Source: Scalindua sp964344685
Lineage (GTDB): Bacteria > Planctomycetota > Brocadiia > Brocadiales > Scalinduaceae
DNA: 64,000 nt
Direction: 5' to 3'
Assembly: GCA_964344685.1 (NCBI GenBank)
Contig: CAYFOK010000002.1
Coordinates: 124,001-188,000, forward strand
Shown: one piece after another, positions 9,764 through 19,500 of the stretch
How positions within the stretch are numbered: position 1 is the first letter of the stretch
How the letters are laid out: every line of letters begins with the position of its first letter
Notes under the pieces: model-generated
Told to the model about the DNA's origin: nothing
Seen by the model: only the letters and a program-made list of their open reading frames with translations
Databases searched by the model: none
Position numbers and translations under genes: made by a program

Positions 9764-9948
9764 GTTAGATGATATGAAAATGTTTTTTAAAGATATCAGT
9801 AAGAGTATTAAAATAGTAAATAAAACACAAGTAATTTTGGAAATGTGAGCATAAAGAATTTCATGTCTCATAGGGTCAGTTATGGAGTAAAGTCTATTAT
9901 TGTACTTGTCCCTATTACCTGGTGTTAAGATCCATTAATCTATTTATT

Positions 9949-9976
9949 TTGACACGTATATTGTTGGCTATATAAT
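9949..9976 (+). promoter_or_regulatory. Sigma-70-type promoter for anmK
   Basis: TTGACA at 9949-9954 and TATAAT at 9971-9976 are both perfect consensus, separated by 16 bp. The predicted transcription start near 9983 lies about 40 nt before the anmK ATG at 10022. Confidence 0.7.
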
Positions 9977-10021
9977 AATTACGATTTTTGTCTGTGTATA
10001 CTCCTTTTTATTCAATACAAA

Positions 10022-11224
10022 ATGTCGATAGAAAATTTAATCCGTTTAAAAGAAAAAGAGAGTCGAAATGTTATCGGTTTGATGTCCGGTACATCGTGTG
10101 ATGGTATTGATGCATGTCTGGTTAAAATAACCGGAAATGGGCTGTCAACTGAAGCTGACATTGTTGGATTCGAGACATACCCTTATGCAAATAAGATAAG
10201 GGAGCTGATATTTGAAGCTTCCTGCAGAGAGACCGGCACCGTTGACAAAATATGCCAACTCAACTTCATGTTAGGTAAGTTATTTGCCGATGCGGCCGTG
10301 CAGATTGCCGGAAAATTGTCTGTTCCTCTTTCAGATATAGACATTATTGGCTCTCATGGCCAGACGATATATCATATCACTTCATTGAATGAAAAAGATG
10401 ATAAGGGTGCAAGGTCTACATTACAAATAGGCGAACCTTCCGTAATAGCCCAGGAGACGGGAGTAACAACAGTTGCCGATTTCAGGACAAGGGATATTAC
10501 GGCAGGGGGGGCAGGGGCACCCCTGGTGCCATATGCTGATTTTATATTATTCGGAAGAGATAGGATCGCACGGGCAGTTCAGAATATTGGCGGGATCTCT
10601 AATGTCACGTTTCTACCTGCCGGCGGGAATATTAATGATATCATTGCCTTTGATAATGGTCCGGGTAATATGATAATTGACAGATTTGCCGAGATCATAA
10701 CCGATGGAAGATTAAAGTATGATGAAAATGGTGAGTTAGCTTCAAAAGGCCGAATGAATCCGGGTCTTCTGAAACGGCTGTGTGCTCATCCATATTTGTC
10801 GAAATCCCCGCCGAAATCAGCTGGAAGAGAGGATTTTGGTATTCAGTTTTCTGATGATTTATATAAAGAATTAAGAGAGGATAACGTAGACGTTCATGAC
10901 GCAATTGCAACAATTACAGCTTTTACGGCTAAATCGATATCAGATAGTTATAGAGAATTCATTCTGCAGTCACATGAAATTTCTGAAATGATTATAAGCG
11001 GTGGAGGGGTGCGGAATCCTGTATTGCTTCAATTCCTGAAAGATTATCTTAAAGGTTTAGAGATAAGAAAAACAGATGACTTTGGTATTCCTTCCGATGC
11101 AAAAGAGGCGTTGGCGTTTGCTATCCTTGCTAACGAGACAGTAAGTGGAAATCCGGGCAACGTTCCATCCGCTACAGGTGCAAAGGAGAATGTTGTCCTG
11201 GGAAAGATAATTCCCGGAAAGTAA
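10022..11224 (+). CDS. anmK: Anhydro-N-acetylmuramic acid kinase
   Basis: AnmK opens and phosphorylates 1,6-anhydro-MurNAc to MurNAc-6-phosphate with ATP during recycling of cell-wall peptidoglycan in the cytoplasm. Signatures are GLMSGTSCDGIDACLVKI near the N-terminus, GSHGQT, GGISNV, FDNGPGNMIID and ISGGGVRNPVL of the ASKHA fold. The catalytic aspartate is in TSCDGID. At 400 residues it is a little longer than the usual 370, through a short N-terminal extension and a C-terminal tail. Its presence implies the host makes peptidoglycan. A consensus promoter lies upstream; the Shine-Dalgarno is weak. Confidence 0.95.
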   Translation: MSIENLIRLKEKESRNVIGLMSGTSCDGIDACLVKITGNGLSTEADIVGFETYPYANKIRELIFEASCRETGTVDKICQLNFMLGKLFADAAVQIAGKLSVPLSDIDIIGSHGQTIYHITSLNEKDDKGARSTLQIGEPSVIAQETGVTTVADFRTRDITAGGAGAPLVPYADFILFGRDRIARAVQNIGGISNVTFLPAGGNINDIIAFDNGPGNMIIDRFAEIITDGRLKYDENGELASKGRMNPGLLKRLCAHPYLSKSPPKSAGREDFGIQFSDDLYKELREDNVDVHDAIATITAFTAKSISDSYREFILQSHEISEMIISGGGVRNPVLLQFLKDYLKGLEIRKTDDFGIPSDAKEALAFAILANETVSGNPGNVPSATGAKENVVLGKIIPGK

Positions 11225-11339
11225 AATTGAATATAATTTCAAATTGTTCTTAGTATAATAGCAGCAGTGCGGAGAAAAAGATTTAAAACATTAAAACAAT
11301 CTACAGGATTGTCCCGGCTAAATGGTGAAAGGTGTCAGC

Positions 11340-11371
11340 TTGTAGAAAACATAAAATTATCATGATAATTT
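11340..11371 (+). promoter_or_regulatory. Possible ettA promoter overlapping an 18-bp perfect palindrome
   Basis: A perfect palindrome AAATTATCA-TGATAATTT spans 11354-11371, centred about 38 nt before the ettA start. TTGTAG at 11340-11345 and GATAAT at 11364-11369 could form a weak promoter with an 18-bp spacer, which would put the palindrome over the -10 box. AT-rich palindromes of this size can arise by chance, so the operator role is tentative. Confidence 0.35.
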
Positions 11372-11399
11372 AATAATAAAAGAATCGAGGACAAAAACA

Positions 11400-13085
11400 A
11401 TGAGCAATACGTCTGAGAAAATTATCTATTCAATGATGAAGGTCAGCAAGTCGTACGATAAAAAGACCGTGATCAAGGACATATCCCTATCCTATTTCTA
11501 TGGTGCAAAGATTGGCGTGCTGGGCTTGAACGGGTCGGGAAAGAGCTCGCTTCTGCGCATAATGGCAGGTGTTGATAAAGAATTCAGCGGCGAGGCCGGA
11601 TTATCTTCCGGATATACCGTAGGGCATCTTGAACAGGAGCCGTTGGTTGATTCAGAAAAAACGGTCAAAGCTGTTGTGGAAGAGGGCATGCAGGAGATTG
11701 TAGACATAGTCAAGGAGTACAATGAAATCAGTGAGAAATTTGCCGAACCAATGTCTGATGATGAGATGAATAAACTTCTGGAACGCCAGGGCATTCTTCA
11801 GGAAGAGATTGAGAAGCAGAATGCCTGGGATATCGAATCACGGCTGGAGATGGCAATGGATGCACTGCGCTGCCCTCCCGGAGATACTCCTGTTGCGGTC
11901 ATTTCAGGTGGTGAAAAAAGGCGTGTGGCACTGTGCAGGCTTCTACTGCAGAAACCGGATATCCTGCTCCTGGACGAACCTACTAATCATCTCGATGCGG
12001 AAACAGTTGCCTGGCTTGAACAGCATCTTCAGCAGTTTGAAGGTACTGTGATTGCCATAACGCACGACCGCTATTTTCTTGATAATGTTGCAGGCTGGAT
12101 TCTTGAGCTTGACAGGGGGATGGGTGTTCCATGGAAGGGAAACTACTCTTCCTGGCTTGAACAGAAACAGAACCGCCTTAAACAGGAAGAAAAAAGTGAG
12201 ACAGAACGGCAGAAAACCCTGCAGCGTGAACTGGAGTGGATCCGCATGACCCCCAAGGGACGCCATGCAAAAGCAAAGTCACGCATCAGTGCCTACGAAT
12301 CACTCCTCAACCAGGATACCGTTAAACAGGAGAAGGACCTTGAGCTGTTTATTCCGGCAGGGCCGCGGCTTGGAACGGTAGTTATTGAAGCGGAAAATGT
12401 GAGTAAGGCGTTTGGAGATCGCATCCTTTTTGAAGGTATGTCATTCTCTCTTCCTGCCGGAGGTATTGTAGGGATTATCGGCCCAAACGGTGCAGGTAAG
12501 ACAACGCTTTTTAAAATGATCACGGGTCTTGACAAACCTGATTCAGGCACCCTTAAGATTGGTGATACCGTTAAGCTCGCTTATGTAGATCAGGCGCGTG
12601 ACACTCTTGATCCGGGTAAAACAATATGGGAGATTATTTCAGGGGGCAGGGACACGATTGAACTTGGAAATCATGAAGTTAACTCCCGTGCCTATGTTGC
12701 CCGTTTTAATTTTTCGGGATCAGATCAGCAGAAGAAGGTAGATGTGCTTTCCGGTGGTGAGCGCAACCGTGTCCATCTTGCATGTATGCTCAAGGATGGT
12801 GCCAATGTGATACTTCTGGACGAACCTACAAATGATCTGGACGTCAATACCATGCGGGCCCTTGAAGAGGCTTTGGAGCATTTTGGCGGCTGCGCGGTCA
12901 TTATTTCACATGACCGCTGGTTTCTTGACCGCATTGCCACGCATATTCTTGCTTTTGAGGGAGACAGTTCTGTCAGATGGTTTGAAGGAAATTATTCAGA
13001 ATATGAAGAGGACAGAAAAAAGAGGTTGGGAAAGGCCGCCGATCAGCCGCATAGGATGAAATACCGGCACTTGACTAGAGACTAA
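11400..13085 (+). CDS. ettA: ABC-F ATPase, energy-dependent translational throttle EttA
   Basis: EttA binds the ribosomal E site and gates early elongation according to the ATP/ADP ratio. The 561 residues hold two ABC cassettes: Walker A GLNGSGKS (42-49) with signature SGGEKRR and Walker B LLLDEPTNHLD, then GPNGAGKT (361-368) with LSGGERNR and ILLDEPTNDLD. The linker with the basic stretch RMTPKGRHAKAKSRISAYE and the length match EttA rather than Uup or YheS. No membrane segments. The ATG sits behind a modest GAGG. It is monocistronic as far as can be seen, with a dispersed repeat immediately downstream. Confidence 0.93.
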   Translation: MSNTSEKIIYSMMKVSKSYDKKTVIKDISLSYFYGAKIGVLGLNGSGKSSLLRIMAGVDKEFSGEAGLSSGYTVGHLEQEPLVDSEKTVKAVVEEGMQEIVDIVKEYNEISEKFAEPMSDDEMNKLLERQGILQEEIEKQNAWDIESRLEMAMDALRCPPGDTPVAVISGGEKRRVALCRLLLQKPDILLLDEPTNHLDAETVAWLEQHLQQFEGTVIAITHDRYFLDNVAGWILELDRGMGVPWKGNYSSWLEQKQNRLKQEEKSETERQKTLQRELEWIRMTPKGRHAKAKSRISAYESLLNQDTVKQEKDLELFIPAGPRLGTVVIEAENVSKAFGDRILFEGMSFSLPAGGIVGIIGPNGAGKTTLFKMITGLDKPDSGTLKIGDTVKLAYVDQARDTLDPGKTIWEIISGGRDTIELGNHEVNSRAYVARFNFSGSDQQKKVDVLSGGERNRVHLACMLKDGANVILLDEPTNDLDVNTMRALEEALEHFGGCAVIISHDRWFLDRIATHILAFEGDSSVRWFEGNYSEYEEDRKKRLGKAADQPHRMKYRHLTRD

Positions 13086-13124
13086 AAAGTTAAAAATGCC
13101 TGAAGACTAAGGCAAGTCCAAATA

Positions 13125-13217
13125 TCAAAGTTCAAATGCCAAATCAATGCTTAAAGCTCAAAATGATTTAAGTCATCATTTTTTTTGAACTTTTGATTTT
13201 GAATTTCATTGGGATTT
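13125..13217. repeat. Dispersed hairpin repeat, copy A
   Basis: About 93 bp that align with 19761-19855 over almost their whole length; AAATCAATGCTTAAAG is identical in both. The two halves are imperfectly complementary (ATCAAAGTTCAAA against TTTTGAACTTTTGAT) around a central hairpin with arms AAAATGAT and ATCATTTT. It is a non-coding intergenic element of REP or MITE type, lying between ettA and the SUMF1-like gene. Confidence 0.75.
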
Positions 13218-13267
13218 TGGGTTTTGTAATTTGGGTTTTAACTTTTTTTAATCTATCCCTTGCCGCA

Positions 13268-14407
13268 TTACGGATCTCTGGCAAGGCGGAAGCCTATATC
13301 GGTGAACTTCTTGCTGGTTGGAATAAAGTCGTTGCGGTCAGTAGTACGCAAACCCTTATCTTTGCTGCGCCATCCACCGCCACGTATAACACGGTTTGTG
13401 CCCTCAGCCGGCCCCTGCGGATCCTTGCTGGGACTATACTCGTAATATTTCTTGTCATACCAGTCTGAGCACCATTCCCAGACATTTCCCATCATATCGT
13501 AAAGGCCAATATCGTTTGGAGTTTTTCCACCCACTGCATGCGTAACACCCAGGGCAGTAAATCTATACCAGGTATACTCTCCAATTTTCTCTTTATCGTT
13601 AGTTCCCGCCCACTGCTGCTTCAATCCGCCGCTCCTTGCTGCGTATTCCCATTCAGCTTCGGTTGGAAGACGATAATGCATACCTGTTTTTTCATTCAGC
13701 TTTTTGATAAAATCCTGAACATTGTTCCAGCTAACTCTTTCAACCGGGCAGTCTCCGCATTGGAATTTAGATGGATTATTGCCTACTATCTCGACCCATT
13801 GCTTCTGAGTTACTTCAGTTTTTCCCAGGTAAAAATCACCTACGCATACCGTGTGCACAGGTTTCTCATCGCTACTGCCTGTCCCAAAGATGTCGCCCAT
13901 GTCAAAACATCCTCCCTTGACAAGTACCATTCCATCTTCGGTCTCTTTTGCAGCCTCTTCCTTCTCGCTCTTTGACTCTGATTCCCGGCGGATTTTCTCT
14001 TTTTGTTTGTTCTCAGCATCTACGACCAGTGTAATTGCCTCTTCGTAATATTTACCTTCCCGTCCTATTAAAGTAAGATAATTGGTAAGGCTTGATAACG
14101 AGTATTCATAGCTTCCTGTTTTATAAAGTGCTTTGCCGTAAAGGAAATAAAATTTGCCCGGCAGGTTAACTCCCAGTTCCATTGCTTTCTCAAAATTATT
14201 TACTGCGTCTTCCCATCTTTCAGCTTCCATATCCTTTGTTGCAGCTTTGATTGATAAATCCAATTGTATTTCCGGTGAAAGATCCCTCTCCTTTGCAAAA
14301 ATGTCCGGAGCGGCGGCAACGTGTGCAGCCATCATTAATGCCAGTGAGAAAATAGAGCTGATTGAGATCTGTCTGATATATCCAATTCGAATTGTCTTCA
14401 TTATCAC
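13268..14407 (-). CDS. Exported formylglycine-generating-enzyme (SUMF1)-like protein with an N-terminal TPR-like region
   Basis: A signal peptide (FSLALMMAAHVAAAPDIFA, ending about residue 35) is followed by a helical TPR-like region (WEDAVNNFEKAMEL ... GKALYKTGSYEYSLSSL, about 55-115), a charged K/E linker (135-160) and a SUMF1 domain from about 160 to the end: MVLVKGGCFDMGD, EKPVHTVCVGDFYLGKTEVT, YRLPTEAEWEYAARSG, NDIGLYDMMGNVWEWCSDWY and VIRGGGW. Proteins of this type often lack sulfatase-maturing activity and act in binding or scaffolding; the C-terminal catalytic cysteine pair of true FGE is not evident. It ends next to repeat copy A. Confidence 0.85.
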   Translation of the reverse strand: MIMKTIRIGYIRQISISSIFSLALMMAAHVAAAPDIFAKERDLSPEIQLDLSIKAATKDMEAERWEDAVNNFEKAMELGVNLPGKFYFLYGKALYKTGSYEYSLSSLTNYLTLIGREGKYYEEAITLVVDAENKQKEKIRRESESKSEKEEAAKETEDGMVLVKGGCFDMGDIFGTGSSDEKPVHTVCVGDFYLGKTEVTQKQWVEIVGNNPSKFQCGDCPVERVSWNNVQDFIKKLNEKTGMHYRLPTEAEWEYAARSGGLKQQWAGTNDKEKIGEYTWYRFTALGVTHAVGGKTPNDIGLYDMMGNVWEWCSDWYDKKYYEYSPSKDPQGPAEGTNRVIRGGGWRSKDKGLRTTDRNDFIPTSKKFTDIGFRLARDP

Positions 14408-14649
14408 TGAATACCTCTAATAGATTTTGCAATCTCTTTTAGTCCTTCGGCAATCTTAGTTTCTAATACCCTGTTTGTCAAATGATTAGGTATATAGTTT
14501 AACAGTTTGATGACTCTTTTTACAAACCTGATTGCCGGTATATACACTTAATGTATTTCTAGTTGTTGCCGTAAGACGTATAGTATGGTAATATTTTAAT
14601 GAGTACTTTTCATTAGTTTCCCTATTTATCCTGTAAATCTGTAGTTCAA

Positions 14650-15489
14650 CTACACAGCTTCCGGGTAAATGTCTTTCACGAAGAATCTCAAGTGCTCAAC
14701 ATAAACATCGAAGTCATGAATCTCTCCAGTCACGGTATCTTTCACTTCATCGAATCCCGGTCGTTGCTCATCAATAAAGTCATCTTTCCACAACGAAGCC
14801 AGGGTATTCAGAGGAACCTCTTTAGCACGGAATACCTTCTCTATTTGAGAGCGACACTTACTTATAAAGTCGTCGTCAATATTAGCGGTCAACTCGTATA
14901 TGTCATAGAAATCACGAGCTCTGTTCTTGCTCGATCGGTACACATAATCAGGATGCTGCTGGCAAATAGCACGAATTTTCTCCAGAACAAGCAATTCGCG
15001 AGAATATCCGAAAATCTTTACACCCTGAATAGTTTTGGTTCGTCTCCTTCCACAGTATTCATGCTTGCTTATTTCCACCTTAACCTTCGAAGATTTAGCC
15101 CCGTCCAGAAACAAAGCATTCCTTGTTTTGGTCTCTTTGCTCTTGCCTCTATGCTTAAATGAAACAAGTTTGAACTCACATAGCCATCCGCCCCACCAAT
15201 CTGGAAATCCAGCGCGCTTCTTCCCAGGCTTTCTACTCCACTCGAAATCAATAATATCGAACTTTTCTCTTCTGAACCTGGCAATCACTGAAGACTTCAA
15301 CTCTCGAAAGAATTTGCTCTCATTATCTATGTCCGTCTTAACTGAGAAATCTGCGTCTATCGAAAGACGGGAAGTCAGATTGTCGAACAGCCTTAGTGCG
15401 CTTCCGCCCTTTAAAAAAAGAGTTTTTGATAGCGAGGGAGTGCTATATATAGCTATTACAGTTTGAGTAATTATTTCTTCAATCTTCAT
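14650..15489 (-). CDS. abiEii: AbiEii-type nucleotidyltransferase toxin
   Basis: The 279 residues belong to the AbiEii/AbiGii/DUF1814 nucleotidyltransferase family, the toxin half of type IV toxin-antitoxin and abortive-infection systems. FLKGGSALRLF (25-35) followed by SIDADFSV (43-50) gives the catalytic G29-S30 ... D45-x-D47 pattern, and LEKIRAICQQ plus ARDFYDIYEL match later family motifs, so it looks active. Such toxins modify RNA or another target with nucleotides and stop growth. Its ATG at 15489 lies 11 nt inside the end of the AbiEi-like gene, so translation is probably coupled. It is the distal gene of the operon driven from 16401-16429. Confidence 0.9.
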   Translation of the reverse strand: MKIEEIITQTVIAIYSTPSLSKTLFLKGGSALRLFDNLTSRLSIDADFSVKTDIDNESKFFRELKSSVIARFRREKFDIIDFEWSRKPGKKRAGFPDWWGGWLCEFKLVSFKHRGKSKETKTRNALFLDGAKSSKVKVEISKHEYCGRRRTKTIQGVKIFGYSRELLVLEKIRAICQQHPDYVYRSSKNRARDFYDIYELTANIDDDFISKCRSQIEKVFRAKEVPLNTLASLWKDDFIDEQRPGFDEVKDTVTGEIHDFDVYVEHLRFFVKDIYPEAV

Positions 15490-16363
15490 TTACAAGTCCC
15501 TTAGGGTAATATAGTTTCCATTTTTCATCATAAACCCATGTAGTCTTTGCATCGTGGTCAACATAGAAACGGTCTTCAGGTGGAAATTTTTTGTATATTA
15601 CAGATGCATGCTTTGGCATACCTGCTTTGTCCAGGAAGAATCCAATGGATTGTGAATATGGATAAACAAAGTCCAGCTGCCTGTAGATTTTGATAAGCCT
15701 TGCCATGTTCAGCATGCCCCGTGCATTCCTGAAATATGTATATACACTAACGATTCCACCGTTATACTGCGGGCTCACAACCGCATCAATCAGGGCACGT
15801 TCAATACATGTAACACGAGACGAGCCCGGCATCAATATGCCGGGTGGATGACTTTCAACAACTCCAGAGCCTCGAATTTCAGTGCGCCGTTCTACCACGA
15901 TGATTTTGTAGCCTTTGAGTGTATACACGTGTTTCGTATGCCGATGTGGCTTGATGAATGAGCGGCGCAGTTCATTGCTATTTAAGGTGTTCACTTTTTT
16001 TCGTTTGGCAGGCCTTTTCTCATAACATATGTATATCGCTTTTGGTACCTGGTTCGTTAGTGAGTGGTAGTAGATGGAAGTCAGATTGCCGAAATATTCT
16101 TCAGGAAACATGGCCTGTGCTATTACGTATGGATTTAGCTTGTCTAGTTTATGTGAACAGTACAGGGTAACCGTCTTACCGTTTCTGGCAGTAAGCTTGT
16201 AGGCGTTGACAATACCATCTGCCAGCAAATCTTGCATGAGGTTTTCAACGATAGAGTAGCGTGTTTGCCCAATGATGCGCTCGGCATGTTCCTGTAAATA
16301 TTTATAACGAACAGGAACCGAGAAATGTTTACTAAGCTTTTTTATTATAGATTTCGAGAACAT
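15479..16363 (-). CDS. abiEi: AbiEi-type antitoxin and transcriptional regulator
   Basis: Residues 1-65 read as a winged helix (PVRYKYLQEHAERII ... MQDLLADGIVNAYKL). The rest has the AbiEi-family C-terminal region with TCIERALIDAVVSPQYNGG. AbiEi proteins counter AbiEii and repress their own promoter by binding inverted repeats. The longest ORF starts at 16480, but the predicted transcription start (about 16394) is downstream of that codon, so I use the in-frame ATG at 16363 (MFSKSIIKKL), giving 294 residues with a leader of about 30 nt. The Shine-Dalgarno there is poor. Two palindromes upstream are its likely operators; the second also faces the AddBA-like operon. Confidence 0.82.
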   Translation of the reverse strand: MFSKSIIKKLSKHFSVPVRYKYLQEHAERIIGQTRYSIVENLMQDLLADGIVNAYKLTARNGKTVTLYCSHKLDKLNPYVIAQAMFPEEYFGNLTSIYYHSLTNQVPKAIYICYEKRPAKRKKVNTLNSNELRRSFIKPHRHTKHVYTLKGYKIIVVERRTEIRGSGVVESHPPGILMPGSSRVTCIERALIDAVVSPQYNGGIVSVYTYFRNARGMLNMARLIKIYRQLDFVYPYSQSIGFFLDKAGMPKHASVIYKKFPPEDRFYVDHDAKTTWVYDEKWKLYYPKGLVNED

Positions 16364-16378
16364 AGAGCATATAAAAGG

Positions 16379-16412
16379 TAATGGTATAATGTGTACACAC
16401 ATTATACCATTA
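16379..16412. promoter_or_regulatory. Operator palindrome 1 over the AbiE -10 box
   Basis: A perfect inverted repeat with 16-bp arms (16379-16394 and 16397-16412) and an AC spacer at the centre. The inner core AATGTGT-AC-ACACATT is identical to operator 2. It covers the -10 box of the minus-strand promoter, so bound repressor would block the AbiE operon. AbiEi is the likely ligand, by analogy with characterised AbiE systems. Confidence 0.8.
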
Positions 16413-16429
16413 TTGCCTGTATTTGTCAA
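16401..16429 (-). promoter_or_regulatory. Consensus promoter for the AbiE operon
   Basis: On the minus strand, TTGACA (complement of 16424-16429) and TATAAT (complement of 16401-16406) are both perfect, with a 17-bp spacer. The predicted start is near 16394. The -10 box lies inside operator palindrome 1. Confidence 0.85.
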
Positions 16430-16443
16430 CAAAAAAAATATAA

Positions 16444-16472
16444 TTGACAATTCCTGATAGTTTCTATATAAT
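16444..16472 (+). promoter_or_regulatory. Consensus promoter for the AddBA-like operon
   Basis: TTGACA at 16444-16449 and TATAAT at 16467-16472 are perfect with a 17-bp spacer, pointing away from AbiE towards the gene at 16552. The -10 box lies inside operator palindrome 2. The predicted start near 16479 gives a leader of roughly 70 nt. Confidence 0.85.
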
Positions 16473-16492
16473 GTGTACACACATTATATAGA
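16463..16492. promoter_or_regulatory. Operator palindrome 2 over the AddBA-like -10 box
   Basis: A perfect inverted repeat with 14-bp arms (16463-16476 and 16479-16492) and the same AC centre as operator 1; the central 22 bp of the two sites are identical. The centres are 82 bp apart, close to eight helical turns, so both sites could be held on one face of the DNA. It overlaps the -10 box of the plus-strand promoter. Confidence 0.8.
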
Positions 16493-16551
16493 GAAGGGCG
16501 GTATAAATAGATCCTTTTTTTGTCCTGTCAGTTTTTTAAAATTAGAAAAAT

Positions 16552-19500
16552 ATGGAAGAGAGATTTTTAGTCCTGGGAAAAGCCGGCAGCGGCAAAACGC
16601 ATTTCGTCCTACAGAAATTTTTCCATTATGTTGAGGAACACAGAGAAGATAACGTAATATTTATCCTGCCAACTCACAGTCAGGTTGAACATCTCAGAGA
16701 CCATATCTTAAGAACCTCAACATATAACGGTTATCTTGACACGGGGCTTGTCACCTTCTCCGGACTGGCAGACAGAATACTTGATCTTGCTGATAACTCG
16801 CCTCAACAGAGACCTCTTAATGAGAGTGAGAAGGACCTGATCCTGTCAAGCATCCTGAAAAACACCGATACCGGTTATTTTTCAGAAGTCTCAGATTATG
16901 CAGGATTTAAAAGCGCCTTTCTGAGTTTTGTAAGGGAGATTAAGGAAAATTCACTTGATCCTCCGGCCTTAAAGGATGTACTCAAAACAGTTCAAACCGG
17001 CAAGAGAAATTCACCCTTTAACCTGAAGTGTAACGAACTGGTAACACTTTATGATCGCTATCAACAGGCTCTGAAAAAAAACCGGTTTATCGACAAGGAA
17101 GATATGCTGGCGCAGGCTCAGCTGCACGTGAACAAAAAACTGTTCTCGGAAGCTGAACTGCTGTTAGTTGACGGTTTTCACGATTATACGCAGCTTGAAC
17201 TGAAATTCCTGGCAAAACTGACCTCTCTTGTACCGAACGTTTACATCACACTTCCCCACCAAACTTCTGATCCTGTACCGCCCGCTTTCCGGGTCTCTCA
17301 TAAAACATATGTGAGGCTTTCAGAATTAGGCTTACGGGAATTGAAACTTGATGAGAGCAGAAGAACGGACCGTAAGATGTTAATGCATATTGAAGCAAAT
17401 ATATTCTCTCAATCTGAAGAGAAGGTTATGTCGAAAACTGATAGCCACGATACCTCATTGCTGATTACGGCTGCTGCCAACATGCAGGATGAGGTGGAAC
17501 AGATTGCCCGCAGGATAAGAAAACTGACTTATGAAGAGGGGTACACTTTCAGCCAGATAGCCGTAATATTCAGAAACATTGAAAAATATCAGGACATCAT
17601 TGAAGACACATTTACAAGGTTCAGCATTCCGGTAAGAATCTATGGCAACAAGTCCCTAAAAGAGAGTCCCTTGATAAAGTCCATAATGAACGCTGCTAAT
17701 GTTTTTACAAGTAAGTGGCAGGACAAAGCAGTATGGAAGGTTTTAAAATCCAACACCGGTATAGACAGAAACATTATCGACAAATTAGAAAACGAATACT
17801 TAAAAAGAGGCAAAACAGACAATTACAATAGATGGTTGAAACTTGCTTCGATGTCCGAATTAGAACCTGTCGCCGGTTTTCTGAAACAGTTAAATGATAT
17901 TATCAGCAAACTGCAAGGCAGGCACTCATTCAGCTACTATTGTGACTGCCTTACTGACATTGCAGACCTGTTTTACATACCGGCGTTCACATCATTCTGT
18001 AAATCAACCGATGAAGTTAAGGCAGGTATTATAGAAGAAGGTTATAACCGTGAAGTCACAGGCCTGGTGAAATCAGATGCGGGGGCATTAAGGGAATTCT
18101 TCTCGATCCTTAATAATCACAGTATGGGAGAACTTACCGAGAACATGGGGACTATAACATTTGAAGAGTTTATACACACCATTGATTCACAGGTTGCCTT
18201 AACGTCGTATAAGAAAGCAGACAGGAGAAAAGAGGTAGTTAATGTCATCAATGTACTTGAGGCCAGGCAGTGGGAGATACCGATAGTCTTTGCCGGGGGC
18301 CTGTTGGAAAAAGAGTTTCCACGGCAGGTACGCGAAAATCTTTTTCTGAAGGATTATTACAGAAGCCGGCTGAATGCTGCGGGAAAGATAGTCCTGAGAG
18401 AGGCAAGTGAGAAGACAGATGAAGAGCGGTACCTGTTCTACATAGCCATTACGCGTGCAAAGGAGAGGCTCTACCTCTCCTATCCATCTGCCAACAGTAA
18501 CGGCAATTTGACACTGCCATCTTTTTTTCTCTCCGACATACTAAAGTTATTTTCAAAAGATGTATGTAAAGAGATTACAATACAGAGGAATCTTTCAAGT
18601 ATAATTCCGGATCCGGAAGAGATCGTCATCTCAAGCGATTCAAAGAGTTTTGCCTATTATCACCTTAACAATTCCTCCTGTTTGTCTGAAAGGGAGCAAC
18701 GTGAAAGAGATCTCGCTTTATGGCTCTACAATAATCGTGAGGATCGGTCCTCGTTCAGGTCAGAGCTCTGCACGTTTACAGCGTTGATAGAATACTACAA
18801 TAACCTGAAGCTTAAATTTTCTGACGGAAGGATAATCAAAAAGATAGGTGAAACAAGCAGCAGGTTTTCACCAACAAAGCTCAAAGATTTTGCCCAGTGC
18901 CCTTACAAGTATTTTGGGAGTACCACGCTGAACCTCAGTCAGGCGATCCCGAAATCACTGGATTCTAGAATGCAGGGAAGCATCATTCACAAGATCCTGG
19001 AGGAATATTTTAAAGACACGAGAGATATAACAAAAATATTTGAATACGTATTTAAGCAAAAAACCAGGGGAATGACTATTGGTTTTGAAGAGATGAAGAT
19101 CCGAAATGAAATGCTTAAGGCGCTTCTGGCCTTTGAATCCCTGGAAAGTGATTCTGATACATCAACATTCAGACCTTCCCTGTTTGAAGTGAAATTCGGG
19201 GATGAAAAGATTGAAACTCTGAAAATCAGTGATGGCAAAAGGGGCGGTATTGAAATTTCCGGTAAGATTGACAGGGTAGATATTTCAGAGGCCAATGGAG
19301 AAAAGATAGGCATTATTATAGATTACAAATACGGGCAGACAGAGTTTAAAAAAACGGATCTAGAAGAGGGTCTGGATTTGCAGCTGCCTATTTACCTGCT
19401 TGCACTGAGAGACACGTTCAAGATTGTCCCGGTTGCTGCTGAATTTTACGCACTGAAATCATCTAAAAAGAGCGGAATATATAACCAGGAATTGATAGAT

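Noticed and set aside
16364..16480. Upstream start for AbiEi at 16480
   Set aside because: The predicted transcription start lies downstream of that codon, and the extra residues cross the promoter and operator.
16379..16492. Twin palindromes as a mobile-element end or attachment site
   Set aside because: Each palindrome sits exactly on a -10 box of a consensus promoter and no integrase or target duplication is nearby; operators explain them better.
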